From the NCBI RefSeq assembly GCF_000003815.2, contig NC_049982.1, positions 29,134,377 through 29,198,376 on the forward strand: 64,000 nucleotides of DNA, written 5' to 3'. The position numbers and the translations under genes are program-made. Position 1 is the stretch's first letter, and each line of letters opens with the position of its first letter. The notes beneath the pieces are model-generated. The model had not been told where the DNA came from and ran no database searches. It saw nothing but the letters and a program-made list of their open reading frames with translations. This DNA comes from Branchiostoma floridae. Its lineage: Eukaryota > Chordata > Leptocardii > Amphioxiformes > Branchiostomatidae. This document shows positions 46,987-58,660 of the stretch, in pieces.

Positions 46987-47017
46987 CGCGGAAAACTTCC
47001 GGGACGGTCAAAGGTCA
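46987..47017 (-). promoter_or_regulatory. E2F-like + DR1 composite promoter block, gene E
   Basis: CGCGGAAAA (a weaker E2F variant) at 46987-46995, 9 bases, then CGGTCA-A-AGGTCA at 47005-47017. Confidence 0.6.
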
Positions 47018-47511
47018 TTTTTGGAATTCTACATATGGAATGGGGGTGCTTTTTTTAAACTTTGGGTATTTTATACAAAGATTAACACTAGTAATTTCTG
47101 CTATATAACACTTCTGTTATTGTATACTATATTATATTATGATAGTGTCGAAAAACATAGTATGACTTTAATTCATGATTTAAGTTATGTTTCTTTCCCC
47201 CCATGTCTTGCAATAAAATATTCCAAAGGATGAATAAGGTGTCAGGACTATACCAAGTTCAGCAGTATAAAGGGGTGCTCGAAATCACACCAGGGCTCTG
47301 AATAAATCATATGAAGAGAGAGCACAACCCATTCTAACTAGGTGAATATGTCTCATTAGACAAAAACTCTTGATATTTTAAAACCTTACAATGATGAAAA
47401 TGAAAGGGAAAAATGTAAAATGTGGAAAGGAAATTTAACAGGCTTTATCAAATTAATCTTATGAATAACGGTGCACCCATAGATTTTCTGTATGTCATTT
47501 TTTCCCAGTAA

Positions 47512-48382
47512 GGCCATGTTGATTTGATTATATGGATGACATCCTCACTCGCACCAATTTTTGGCCGTTTCAGAAAAAAAAAAAGTTTTCTAACACACAA
47601 TAAATTGTGCAAAGCAGCTGTAAAATTAGCACAAATATGCCGTAGATTGAAAAAAAAAGTAACAGAAAACAGATAACTAATGCCATAGAATGCCAAAATA
47701 AATCTGAAGTCAAAGAATAAGATGTGAAAGGACAGAAAGAAAAAAAATCTATTGTTGGTAGGGGGAGATACCAGTACAGAAAATTAAGGTCCAGAGGATC
47801 ATTTCCAGGTCCGGACCTGAACAAGGATCTTATTGTCTGTGGAAACTTGAGAACTGACAATACTCAAAACAATGGTAATTGGTCAATTTTGCTACAAAGG
47901 AATCTATTTGGTGGGTTATTGGAGTCCCACTGGCATTTTAAAATCCCATCTCCATGTAATAAAGGCTAACTGTCTCTGTACCTTTGACTGTAGAAACTTG
48001 GTACAATTGACTATAAACTCTACTTGACGTCGCTCTTGTTGTCTCCTTGGCCCTCGGTAAGACCCCAAATGCCTGCCGACATAGTGGGTCCATTTTGTAA
48101 TTGGCGAAACCTGTTCCTCTGATTTTTTTTTCAGGTCTGTTTTTTTCGGCTTGGTCCAAGTGGAAGAAAAATGTTTTGCACCCGTATGATGTACTGGTCC
48201 CTACACCTAACAGTTGGTATACCATACTATGTATGTTGAGTCCTATGTTCAACCTTCCTGGCCACTTTGATTTCATACTGAAGGCAACTTTTTTTTTTGC
48301 CAACCTTTTTTTTTATTCGCTCGCTCGCATCAGTTTTGGAGTTCCTAGAGGATGTCATCCATATAATCAAGTCAACATGGCC
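47512..48382. mobile_element. Harbinger-like MITE, copy 2 of 3
   Basis: Ends GGCCATGTTGATTTGATTAT and its inverse ending CATGGCC, with TAA at 47509-47511 and 48383-48385. It is 871 bp with no transposase seen. Confidence 0.75.
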
Positions 48383-48429
48383 TAAAGACAAAACTTGTAT
48401 CTAAATTTATCAATTGATTAATTGCACAA

Positions 48430-49221
48430 CGAATTAAAACCACACAGCAGGTAAGTTTTCTTTAAAAAAGTTAATCACTAGCCAGAAAATAACCACAACA
48501 AAGTGTAAGAAAAGTACCACTTTCATATATTTGTTTCTGTGATACTTAAACTGTACAGTATTCAAGACTAGTTTTCTTAGTTTAATACATGCAACTGTTA
48601 GAAAAAACATGCAGCTGTTAGAAAAAAATCTTAACCACGCTTACATTGTACATATGCTTGTATAACTAAATTCTTTAGTCTTTGAAACAAAAACAAAGCC
48701 TGTAGACCTGTTTTTAATCTGAACTAAAATAATTACTACTGAATCTGAGATTCAAACTTAACTCAGACTGAAGCAAAGCATAGTACAGTAATTGCCACAT
48801 GTCTATCTTAGTACTAGTATCATTGGGTGCATGTTCTCTGGGAAAAACTGCCTACTAGTTATCCAAAAATAAACAGAGTTCACATGAAAATCTATATACT
48901 CAGGTGAAATTTAGACTTATCAATATTGACAGGTAACAATAAGAAAAAGCTCAATGTGATTTCAATACTTTCTACTTATTAAAGCATTTCTGTATGCTAC
49001 TAATGATATACATGTTGATTCATATTCTTTTAACTTTGTCAGTCTATCTTATCCACAGTCATCCATATATATTTTTCCTTCACAACTTAATCATAAAATT
49101 CTGCATCAGACAACTCTGAGTCATGACAGGCAACAATTCCAGTCCAATCTGTCGCTTTTCCTCTTGATGAGAAGAGTTGAACATGTGACCTCTTACTAGG
49201 TGCAGTGTACTCTGTTGTGCC
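48430..49221. other. 3' block of gene F
   Basis: Begins with CACACAGCAGGTAAGTTTTC and AACAAAGTGTAAG as in the other units. The GTTGGTCCCATC phrase is decayed here (AATTCCAGTCCAATCTG). Confidence 0.5.
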
Positions 49222-50931
49222 TCATCCCTTCAGTATGGTCACACATACGTGGTCAAACAGCCCCTTGGGCATGGTTCCCACCTGCTTAAGTGACTTGTCT
49301 TCCTGACTGAGCTGCAAAACCTTTGCTGTCCCATTGCCAGCTGTATACGTACCGTCATAACCTCCATAGATGTAAATCTCTCCACCAAAGAGAGTCATGC
49401 CACATCTTTCGAGTCCAGTCTCGGTGTTAACTATCTCAGTCCACAAGTCCTCCTCAGGCTTGTAACACAGCACATTTGATAAGCTAAGCCCAGCGACATA
49501 GATGCTACCATTGAGAACTGAAGCAGTAATATCACGAGCCCTCTCAGGCATGTTGCTTGCTGAATACCACTGAGAGTCTCCCGGGATAAAGTGGTACACT
49601 GTAGATGTGGGGCTGTCCTTGTCATCACGTCCACCCATCGTATATATGCTACCCTCCAACACTGCAACTGCATGTGTGAACCTTGGCTGTGGGAGCGAAA
49701 CACCTTTGGTCCACTTGTTCAGGCTTTGGTCATATACTTCTACATCTGCGCATGGCGTTTGGCTGATTCTTCCACCTATTGCATATACTTTTCCTCGCAC
49801 CACAGCCAGCTTGCAATAGGCCCGGTTTGTAAGCATTGGAGCAAGTTTAGACCAAGAGTCAAGCTTTGCCTGATACAGCCAAACGTCCTGACACCGCAAT
49901 CCGCCAGCCACAATAATGTCACTTATGCCCAAAACAGCCGCAGCAAATCCATGGTCATCCGTGTTCTTCATTGTGGACATAGGAATCCAGCTTTCACTTG
50001 ATGGTGTCGATGAGTGTGTCACCATAATGTCATTGCTGCAAACTGAAGCCATTCCATACTCTAATTTCTCGTACCCTGCAATGACCACCACTGCCTCCCT
50101 CAGACCACTGGCATGGCGGGGACGGGTGCGAGGTGACTGGACCTCCCCTGGGAAGGCCTGATACTTCTGAGCTTCTGACACGATATCTGGACAGCACTTG
50201 TACAGAGTCTTATCAGTCTGTACTTTCTCTATGAAGTAAATCTTGTCCATCCAGGGGAACCTAACCAGCTCCATCAGCTCTCTCATGTCCTTCTTCCTCT
50301 TCCTGGTGTCATGGTTGATCCATTTCAGGACTGCCGTATACACAGTTTCTTCGGGGGCATTAAGGTCATCTGATGAGATGAGCTTGATGACCTGGTCCTT
50401 TGTCAAGTCAAGGAACTCGGGTGTTTTGCTGGCTTCTGCAAACTCTTTCATGGCAAATGACAACGCATCTGCCTCAAGATTGGTGTTCAGCATGCCACCT
50501 AAGAGTACCATCTTCATACAGTTTTTGATACTTAGATTGTCAGATAGGAACTTTGTACATGCATCCCTGACTGGTGGAACCTGGAAGAAGTTGGCCCCTT
50601 CCATCAGTTCTGTAGCATTGTCCTCTGTGATGGTTACCTTTGACGTGTAGGCGTAGTCAACAAGAAGCTGCAAGGCACTGGGGCTGGCCTCATGAATGGT
50701 GACCTTATGCTCCTTGCTCTCACGATGTCCATTGCAGAACATTGCGCGAAAATATCCACTGCAAGCAGCGAGTACATTTCTGTGGCACGGGATCTCTTCA
50801 CCGGATACACAAAGGATGACATCTACAAGCAGGTTGTCTGATCGGAGTTCCTGCAAACCCTGCAAGAGGGCTGTTGAGTGAGTATCATGGCAGAAGTCCA
50901 ATGACGTCTGTGACCTCTGTGCTGTTGCCAT
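49222..50931 (-). CDS. KLHL24/KLHL6-like BTB-BACK-Kelch protein (gene F)
   Basis: A 569-residue single-exon CDS starting MATAQRSQTSLDFCHDTHST, with the acceptor TATTGCAG ending 12 nt before the ATG (exon from 50943). BTB (with SGEEIPCH where siblings have SGKEIPCH), BACK, SPRTRPR and six Kelch blades are complete, ending CVTILKG. The second blade is one residue shorter (DIIVAGG) and the last carries the insert GYDGTYTAGNGTAKV. Upstream stands a second acceptor-plus-ATG relic (51060-51110), and the first exon is not visible. It would fall in or near the N gap at 51357-51456. The expected role is a Cullin-3 adaptor, like its siblings. Confidence 0.88.
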   Translation of the reverse strand: MATAQRSQTSLDFCHDTHSTALLQGLQELRSDNLLVDVILCVSGEEIPCHRNVLAACSGYFRAMFCNGHRESKEHKVTIHEASPSALQLLVDYAYTSKVTITEDNATELMEGANFFQVPPVRDACTKFLSDNLSIKNCMKMVLLGGMLNTNLEADALSFAMKEFAEASKTPEFLDLTKDQVIKLISSDDLNAPEETVYTAVLKWINHDTRKRKKDMRELMELVRFPWMDKIYFIEKVQTDKTLYKCCPDIVSEAQKYQAFPGEVQSPRTRPRHASGLREAVVVIAGYEKLEYGMASVCSNDIMVTHSSTPSSESWIPMSTMKNTDDHGFAAAVLGISDIIVAGGLRCQDVWLYQAKLDSWSKLAPMLTNRAYCKLAVVRGKVYAIGGRISQTPCADVEVYDQSLNKWTKGVSLPQPRFTHAVAVLEGSIYTMGGRDDKDSPTSTVYHFIPGDSQWYSASNMPERARDITASVLNGSIYVAGLSLSNVLCYKPEEDLWTEIVNTETGLERCGMTLFGGEIYIYGGYDGTYTAGNGTAKVLQLSQEDKSLKQVGTMPKGLFDHVCVTILKG

Positions 50932-51059
50932 GGTAGTCTGATTCTGCAATAGAACACAAGCTATAAATAAGTTGTATTTCTTGACACAAGAACACCATAA
51001 ATCGATAACAAGATGTACCAAGAAAATTATTGATGGCAGATTTTCACCCCATCATATAG

Positions 51060-51110
51060 GTCAGAAGAGGTTGTGGCTGCCACCATGGTAGCCGGATTCT
51101 GCAATATAAC
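51060..51110 (-). other. Duplicated acceptor-ATG relic upstream of gene F
   Basis: On the minus strand TTATATTGCAG is followed by AATCCGGCTACCATGGTGGC, the same acceptor, 12-nt leader and start as the array genes (ATG at 51086). After about 20 bases it runs into gene F's intron sequence. If spliced in, it would open a 19-codon upstream ORF. It looks like a recombination joint between two array members. Confidence 0.6.
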
Positions 51111-51356
51111 AGCTCTTGATAATGTGCACTAGCATTTCTACACAAATAGATAAACACAAGAACATTTCAAGGAAGAGGCAATGGCGAGATGTTCACCACC
51201 AAGCTGTCACTATGTCGATTGCCAAAGGGCGCATGAGCACACTCGCCCCTGAAAATTTTGAAATCTTGCCCCTCTGAAATGCTATTTCTCTCATTTGGAG
51301 GGGAGGCAAGAGGTTTTAGCTTGGTCTCTGCCATCCCCCACCCCACCCCAACTTTC

Positions 51357-51456
51357 NNNNNNNNNNNNNNNNNNNNNNNNNNNNNNNNNNNNNNNNNNNN
51401 NNNNNNNNNNNNNNNNNNNNNNNNNNNNNNNNNNNNNNNNNNNNNNNNNNNNNNNN
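51357..51456. other. Assembly gap (N)
   Basis: 100 N, probably a placeholder of unknown true size. The missing first exon of gene F would be expected here. Confidence 0.95.
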
Positions 51457-51496
51457 AATAAAAGGCAAATTCAAATAAAATTCAACAATAGGTGGG

Positions 51497-51533
51497 GGAG
51501 ACTTCCCCAAAAGGTCAAAAAGTTTATTGAAAC
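51497..51533 (-). promoter_or_regulatory. Possible decayed promoter block of gene F
   Basis: GGGGAGACTTCCCC, then AAAAGGTCAAAAAGTTTATT, resembles the block of gene D and gene G (GGGAAACTTCCC, AAAGGTCAAAGGTTT). The second DR1 half-site is degraded and the spacing is one base longer, so chance similarity is possible. Confidence 0.3.
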
Positions 51534-52314
51534 CGAAAGAAAAAAGAAACATGGAGGGTGGCAGAAAGGGTCCCGTCCACGAGTGGGCGGCCATGTTGGA
51601 TGATAACGGGAGAAATAGAACACAGAAACGGCGCTATTAAAGTTGCTTGCGGGGGATTCAAGTGTGCTGTTTAGTCTCAGTACTGGGAATCATTAAGTGG
51701 TGTAGCCAAGGTGAGATATCAGGACAAAGTTGCCTAAATACGTCTTGATCCATATTTTTAAAAAAACGGGCATTCAACGATCTATAACGCTGGTTTCGAT
51801 GGCTGGATACCCGACCATCCCTTGCCCCTACCCTGACTACATAATCATGAACTTCTCCCATAGAGGCGGCGCACTGAGGACTAGCTTCCGATTCCCCACC
51901 GCACGCGCGCACGAACTTCATACCTGCCCCATTATCCACAGCACGAAAACGAATATTTAAGCCTACTTTCCGAAATACTTAAATGTAGCCTAAAGGTGTG
52001 AAAATATTTCCGCAGAGTTTACGGTATCGTAAAGACCACGGAAACCATGGTTTTACATTTCCGTAACCTTTCCGTAATCGTTAAGGCAAATTAAATACAT
52101 GTGATATCTTTACATAACCTTTAAGCATCCTTATATGTGCCGTATAGATGAAACGGGTATTGCTTATGTACAAAAAACATCTACAGGCTTTGAACCGACA
52201 ATATGTTCACATACAATCAGTTAAACTTCGCCTTTTTTTATTTTCGTAGTTCTCGATTAAAAGTGGAAATTACATATAGGAGATAATATCTTTTCATTGC
52301 CTTTCCGTTACATT

Positions 52315-53240
52315 TCATCTCATTTTTCATACTCCTATTAGTATAGGTCTATGCATCTTATGTATAGGTGCAAAAAAGATCAGAATGGTAGCGTTTATCT
52401 TTATTTTTAGAAGAGGCATTGCTTTTGCCAAATTAAGAGTATTTTCCGCTCAATATACCACATGCGTCTTTCACTAAAGCAGCGGCTTTAAACCATGAAT
52501 AGCTCCTGCTGTGTTAGCGTGTTTAGTTAAACTAAGAAAAGAAAATCTCATGGCCTCCCGTGTGAAACCTAACAGATACAACCTTTCCGACGTCATTCCG
52601 TTACATTTGAGCTGACTTTACATACATGGGGGGAGGTTTAAGCAAACCTCCCCCCTTTTATGTATAGGTGGAAAAAAGATGTCGGAAAGATAGCGTTTAT
52701 CATTATTCTAAGAAGAGGCATTGCTTTTTCCAAATTACGAACATTTTCTGCTCAATATACCACATGCGCCTTTCACTAAAATAGTGGCTTCAAATGAGCG
52801 CTCCTGCTGTGTTATTTTAGCGTGTTTAGTTTAACTAAGAAAAGAAAATCTCCTCCCGTGTGAAACCTACATATAACAGAATTCCGACGTCATTCCGTTA
52901 CATTTGAGCTGACTTTACAGACAAGGGGGGAGGTTTAAGCAAACCAAAGGTGGAAAAAAGACGTCGGAAAGATAGCGTTTATCATAATTCTAAGAAGAGG
53001 CATTGCTTTTCCCAAATTTCGAGTATTTTCTGCTCAATCAAAATATTCTCATAGGTGAAATCATGAATACTAGTATAACAGATAGTATCTTTCCAATGCT
53101 TTCCGTTATCATTGAGCTCACTTTACATAAAAAGGGTCTGTGTACGGGTGCAAGGGTAGCATTTATTTTTTCCAGTAGTATCGTATGTTACCGATATCGT
53201 TCCGTTACCTTTGAGCTTACTTTACAGACAACTCTCTGAA
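52315..53240. repeat. Tandem repeat of about 290 bp inside the CACTA-like element
   Basis: AGAAGAGGCATTGCTTTT recurs at 52409, 52711 and 52993 (spacing 302 and 282), each with a preceding ATAGCGTTTATC-like phrase and a following TCTGCTCAATA-like phrase. A fourth partial unit follows to about 53240. Confidence 0.7.
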
Positions 53241-53339
53241 CTTACTTTACAGAAGTGGAGATTGATAGTTACAGAAAAGACAGTGTCGGAGAGGTAGCGT
53301 TGAAAGCAAGGAGGTTAAATATTAAACCTCCTTGTTGAA

Positions 53340-54420
53340 AGGAAGCAACAGTCGCTGGGAGCACTGCGTACATGCCCCCGAGGATTTGTGGTCATTAAAT
53401 TACGGCGTGTTCCCGTTCAGGGTAAGAGGACTAGTACTGGGCGGCCTGTCCAGTATGTCGCTCGCTGTGCCGTGAAGCCAGTTGGCATCCCGACGACATA
53501 GCGTCCTCACTACTCGGTAACGTATGCAGGGGAATGCAGCGATGGTCGGGTTTGCTTTTCTCAGTTCATATAATTTTGTCGTGTCAATAAAAATTGTATT
53601 GTATAATTGCAAAAAAAAACTTTCCTATCACCATGTTCTCCCAGAAAGGCTGGTATTTTCTAGTGTGATAACAGTTGTTGTGTTTAGCTAAACCTAGGCT
53701 TAACAGCTTACAAAGGGGATGGTGTTTTTTTCAAATTCAAATTTATTCGCCGTCAACTATGAATAACGAACAACGCGGCATTGAATTTTTAATTAGCAGC
53801 TCCCAGAAGAGGTTCACGTGTGTCATGTGATGGGACGTTATCCAATGACAGACAAGAGTGGGTTTTTTAAACCTAACGAATATGCAGAATTTGTTGAAGA
53901 AACCAGTTTGCAGGGCGTCTGTTTCGGGACAAGTCACGAAGGAACCTTGGACCCGTTTCAACACACGGATTATCGGTGTGGTTTTGCCGCATATGGATTC
54001 CGACGGAACTACAAGACGGAACGAATACTAGGACACTCACGGCTTTCTGGAAATGGAGTATGTTGGAGAGCCTTCAACGGGGCACAATTGAATTCAATAT
54101 TGTGTCGTCTTGTCCAGCATCGGCTGGCGGAGACTACATGGAGAGCACGGCCATCACGAAACAGTGCCCATCCTCGGGAATCTCAGCGAATTTTTCTACT
54201 GTGATGACAAGATGGAACTAAATTGTGCTTGAAATGACGTCTTTTCAGTCGTATCGCCCGACACTGGACTCCAAATTGTGGACTTGAATGTAGCGGAGAT
54301 TCGTGTATGCATATTGTACACCGATTGTTCCCTTGGTCGACCAAACCAAGTCCACAATAAGAATTAAAATATAGTTTAGACGAAGGAGCCTCAGCTACCT
54401 AGTAGCTATGATTCGAACCA
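53340..54420. other. Interior of the CACTA-like element, unrecognised
   Basis: Contains plus-strand ORF 53818-54204 (MCHVMGRYPMTDKSGFFKPN...) and minus-strand ORF 53400-53612 (NTIFIDTTKLYELRKANPTI...). I recognise neither. They may be captured host or transposon fragments. Confidence 0.3.
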
Positions 54421-54596
54421 AATGAGACACGCATACCCAATGCACATGGTGCGGAAAGTTAAGCCACACAAAACACATAAAGCCAACCTAAAGATACGGA
54501 AAGGTTTAAACTTACGCCGCCTTTACTAAAAAGAAACTATAGTCCAAGAAAAGATCACGGAAAGCGTTCGGATAGGTACGTTTCTGCACTTCTTTA

Positions 54597-56589
54597 AGGT
54601 GGGTTTACACCTGCGTATATTTTCATGCCGCATGAGTTCCGTTTTGACATTTTTCGACATTTTGACTAACTTCTTCAATACGCGGCCGCACGCACACGTC
54701 GCACCTCTATCGCATCTGAATCGTCTTAGAAAGTTTCAAGTACGCAGGCAAACGAAAATATACGCCCAGTTCGTCTGATAGTTTTGGACATGCACAAAAC
54801 TATCATTCGTACGCAGTTTGGTGCCCAAAACGTTATGGATGCGCAATACAGTGGTCCCACGTCGGTCGATTGCGCTATGAAGACGCTACATGTTTGCGCT
54901 TTACACGCAGTAATACGCGGAAATCGAGGTAATGCGAGTACATAGCGTTCTTACAGCGCAGACACAACGCACCATGAGCGACCGTATAACGAATGCACAC
55001 ATAGATCACGATTTAGTAACGTGCGTTCTGCGATCGCTTTGCGCATACTACGCGTACTGATAGCGTGATCGACGCACACTCCAGATTTGGAATAAATACG
55101 AAGGTGCATCTGACTCCAGACAAAAAAAATCATCTCAAGATGTATATAACTTTATTGCACAACAATTGTACGAGGTACAAAGTATGGCATCTACATAACT
55201 ACAGTGCTACTGTAGTTATGTAGATGCCATACTTTGTACCTCTTAACTTTAGTTAAGGCTTATCTAACTAATACAGGAGTTGTATTATGGGATAAGTTTC
55301 TTACAATCATTGGGGGCTTTTACAATCATTTGGGGAATTTCTAATGTCTAAACCTTCTTTGATATATTTTCCTATATCTGCCATGCAGGGATTGTCACAT
55401 GTCATTATGTATTTGAATTTGCACTTCAGGTCCATTTGGATAAATCCTTGTGTACAAAATGACAGCCTGTATAGAGAATTGCGTATATCGGAATATTTGG
55501 GACATACAACCATAAAGTGATATTCGTCTTCTATTAGCTCTGGACAGAGTGGACAAACCCTCTGGTCGATAGGGATTTTTTGGAATCTTCCGGTTTATGA
55601 TGTCAGATCCAGGCCAGGACTGACGAATTTGTACCGGGGCATGGAGAGATGGTCACAACTTGCAGGACACCATGAATGCACGACACTGTCCCAACAGAGC
55701 CTCCAGGGACGGGAAGATGTAGAGGAACCTGCTCAAGCACTGGGTCAATTTGTGTGACACACGTGCCATTTTGTGTAACAGATATTTGACTTAATTTGTT
55801 GATAATGGCACTTTTTTTGTGTGTGCAGAACCACATGATATAAAGGTGCAATATAGAGCCATATTACAACTTTGAAAGAGGGCGTAAGGTTTCATAATTG
55901 TTTAATTTACGTGTTTGATAAAGATCTTGAATACGTTTTGCGGTGTGTATGAGTGTGATTTTTATAGTAGTTGAAATAGGGGAAATCATTAAGGACAAAG
56001 TGAAAACAAACACAATCTTAACAGTGCACATAATCTCTTAAGGTAAATGATGGCCCACATTTCTGTAAAAGCACAGTGTCACTGCTTTACTGCTTCGCAA
56101 ATGAATAAAAAAAACCTCTTCACTGTTTACTTGTCAATGTTCTACTTGCACTGCCTGTAAACAAAGGCATACGTAGTACAAAGGGTTCCTCTAACAAAAA
56201 TACTCAATTGGCAATGCTCGCAAACAAAACTATATGTAACACAAACTGTTCCTCTGACACACCTGAAATGCGTTTGGAATGCAGTTAGCACCAAGTGCGT
56301 CAGGCATTCGGTCGGTAGACGTTGTGTGCGTCCGGAAAACGCCCAACATACGTACCCCATACGAATCTATTCGCAGTACGGAAAATTTTGTTGCGCATTT
56401 CAGTTGCAATCATACGCATCTCATGCGAAATGAAAACGCTGAAGTCGTAATTCAAACGCCAGATGGGCTCGACGTACAATTTAATTTATTCCAAAAAAAA
56501 TCCAAATGTTGGGCGTTCGGCCGCGTATTGACAAAATTTCATGCGGAACTCACGCGCACTTGAAAATATACGCAGGTGTAAACCCACCT
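54597..56589. mobile_element. Nested Harbinger-like element
   Basis: Ends AGGTGGGTTTACACCTGCGT and ACGCAGGTGTAAACCCACCT, TTA on both sides (54594-54596, 56590-56592). The TIR similarity runs on for about 100 bp (GCGGAACT, AATACGCGGCCG phrases). It is 1993 bp, lacks an evident transposase, and contains a LINE fragment. Confidence 0.75.
55143..55620 (-). mobile_element. LINE 3' fragment with a palindromic tail
   Basis: The minus-strand frame reads PIDQRVCPLCPELIEDEYHF, then MVVCPKYSDIRNSLYRL, the zinc-knuckle C-terminus of LINE ORF2, ending at 55307. The 3' tail matches 1480-1612. Inside it stands a perfect inverted repeat of two 33-nt arms (55172-55204 and 55210-55242) around TGCTA. Confidence 0.7.
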
Positions 56590-57399
56590 TTACGTACCTT
56601 TCAGGCTGTGTGAACGACACATAAACGTGGGGGAAATCAGGACGGAAATCAAGTGTAAAGGTGGTCAAAAGATCACGGCAAAGTCTTATGAAGCGCACGC
56701 TTTCCGCCCGAAATATTGTTATTAACGACGCCTTTCAGCGTCTAATAGTTGCGGAAAGGTCTGCGGAAAGGCACGTGAGGAGTGCCGAAACGTACATATA
56801 AGTGCCAACGTAAAGGTAACATTAAAGGGAATCTTTACGTTCACGGAAAGAAGTCGTTAAGTTGCGGAAAGAGTGCAGAAACGTCGCGTTTACGTTGAGT
56901 TTAAGCTTGCTTAAATACCAGATTTCGTGCTGTGATCCAAGATCATCCAACCGTCCCCACTATCCGCTTGGGGCAAGATTTGGCGCTTCCCCGACCCAAA
57001 CTCCGTGAGGCAAGCGGATAGTGGAGGCCAGCGGGATAGTTATTACGTTCGTGTGCGCTTCTTTTATTCCTGTATTTTGGTGTGTATTTGAGAACACTAT
57101 TGGAACATCCTCAACTACGAGGAAAGAACCATTATGATAGAAAGCCCTACTCACAAAATTACACAAAAAAAACATGATTTGATCAAGTAGCATTAAAGGT
57201 AATCAGGGCTGCTAGCGTTTATATAATACTGCTGTATAGTGTGCACTTTATACGGAAACATCAAACTCAGAATGCTTGGCACATGATTTGACAGCATGGA
57301 GGTGACAGGAGCTTGTAGAAGTTTCCCTTGCCACAGCACAAGCACAGAGCTCACTGGAAGACAAGCCCGGAAGACAAGCCTGGAAGACAAGCCCGACTT

Positions 57400-58660
57400 T
57401 GGTACGGGGTCGCTTTGTGGTTACCGAAAGGTTCGCTTAGCGGTTACCCAGGCGAACCATCATTGGCTTTCAAGCCCTGTAGAAAAGTAAGGAAGTAATC
57501 TTGAGTACTCAAATCACTTTTTGTCTTCTCGTTACTGGTTGTACTATCGAATTCAAGTCACGGAAGTAACGCACACTCTCTTCAAGACTCTAGAAGTTCG
57601 ATCGTATGGGTTCGTTTAGCGGTTACCCAGGCGAACCATCATTGGCTTTCAAGCCCTGTAGAAAAGTAAGGAAGTAATTTTGAGTACTTAAATCACTTTT
57701 CGTCTTCTCGTTACTGGTTGTACTATCGAATTCAAGTGACGGAAGTAACGCACACTCTCTTCAAGACTAAGTTCGATGGTACGGGGTCGCTTTGCGGTTA
57801 CCGAAAGGTTCGCTTAGCGGTTACCCAGGCGAACCATCATTGGCTTTCAAGCCCTGTAGAAAAGTAAGGAAGTAATTTTGAGTACTCAAATCACTTTTTG
57901 TCTTCTCGTTACTGGTTGTACTATCGAATTCAAGTCACGGAAGTAACGCACACTCTCTTCAAGACTCTAGAAGTTCGATCGTATGGGTTCGTTTAGCGGT
58001 TACCCAGGCGAACCATCATTGGCTTTCAAGCCCTGTAGAAAAGTAAGGAAGTAATTTTGAGTACTCAAATCACTTTTTGTCTTCTCGTTACTGGTTGTAC
58101 TATCAAATTCAAGTGACGGAAGTAACGCACACTCTCTTCAAACTCTAGAAGTTCGATCGTATGGGGTCGCTTTGCAATTACCGAAAGTTTCGCTTAGCGG
58201 TTACCCAGGCAAACCATCATTGGCTTTCAAGCCCTGTAGAACAGTAAGGAAGTAATTTTGAGTACCCAAATCACTTTTTGTTTTCTCGTTACTGGTTGTA
58301 CTATCGAATTCAAGTGACGGAAGTAACGCACACTCTCTTCAAGACTCTAGAAGTTCGATCGTATGGGGTCGCTTTGCGGCGAACCATCATTGGCTTTCAA
58401 GCCCTGTAGAAAAGTAAGGAAGTAATATTGAGTACTCAAATCACTTTTTGTCTTCTCGTTATGTTGTACTATCGAATTTAAGTGATAGAAGTAACGCACA
58501 TTTTGTTCAAGATTCAAGTTCACCTCGCGGTTACCGAAAAGTTCGCTTAGCGGCTACCCAGGCGAAACTTCATTAGATTTCAAGCCCTGTAGAAAGGTAA
58601 GGAAGTAATTTTTAGTTCTCAAATCACTTTTCGTCTTCTCATTATGGGTTGTACTATCGA
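57400..58660. repeat. Satellite-like array 1 (7 units of 170-201 bp)
   Basis: GGCGAACCAT (with small changes) begins units at 57451, 57630, 57828, 58007, 58208, 58378 and 58561. Spacings alternate 179, 198, 179, 201, then 170 and 183. Long units carry an extra GGTCGCTTTGCGGTTACCG segment, so the basic repeat is probably a dimer of about 378 bp. Confidence 0.85.

Larger units (their letters stand above)
51937..56934. mobile_element. CACTA-like DNA transposon (about 5 kb, non-autonomous)
   Basis: Ends CACAGCACGAAA (left) and TTTCGTGCTGTG (right) continue as imperfect TIRs with TATTTAAGC. A 3-bp duplication ATC flanks both sides (51934-51936, 56935-56937). CAC termini with 3-bp duplications fit the CACTA/EnSpm group. 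Both subterminal zones are crowded with CTTTCCG, GGAAAG and CGTAAA phrases, as is usual for that group. No recognisable transposase is found. A second element (54597-56589) is nested inside. Confidence 0.65.

Noticed and set aside
51658-51939. 93-codon minus-strand frame (SLNARFFKNMDQDVFRQLCP...)
   Set aside because: It has a faint look of a Harbinger transposase N-terminus, but no catalytic part or termini were found beside it, and it is cut by the CACTA-like element.
53818-54204. 128-codon plus-strand ORF inside the CACTA-like element
   Set aside because: No family signature and no conserved partner. Listed only as unrecognised interior.
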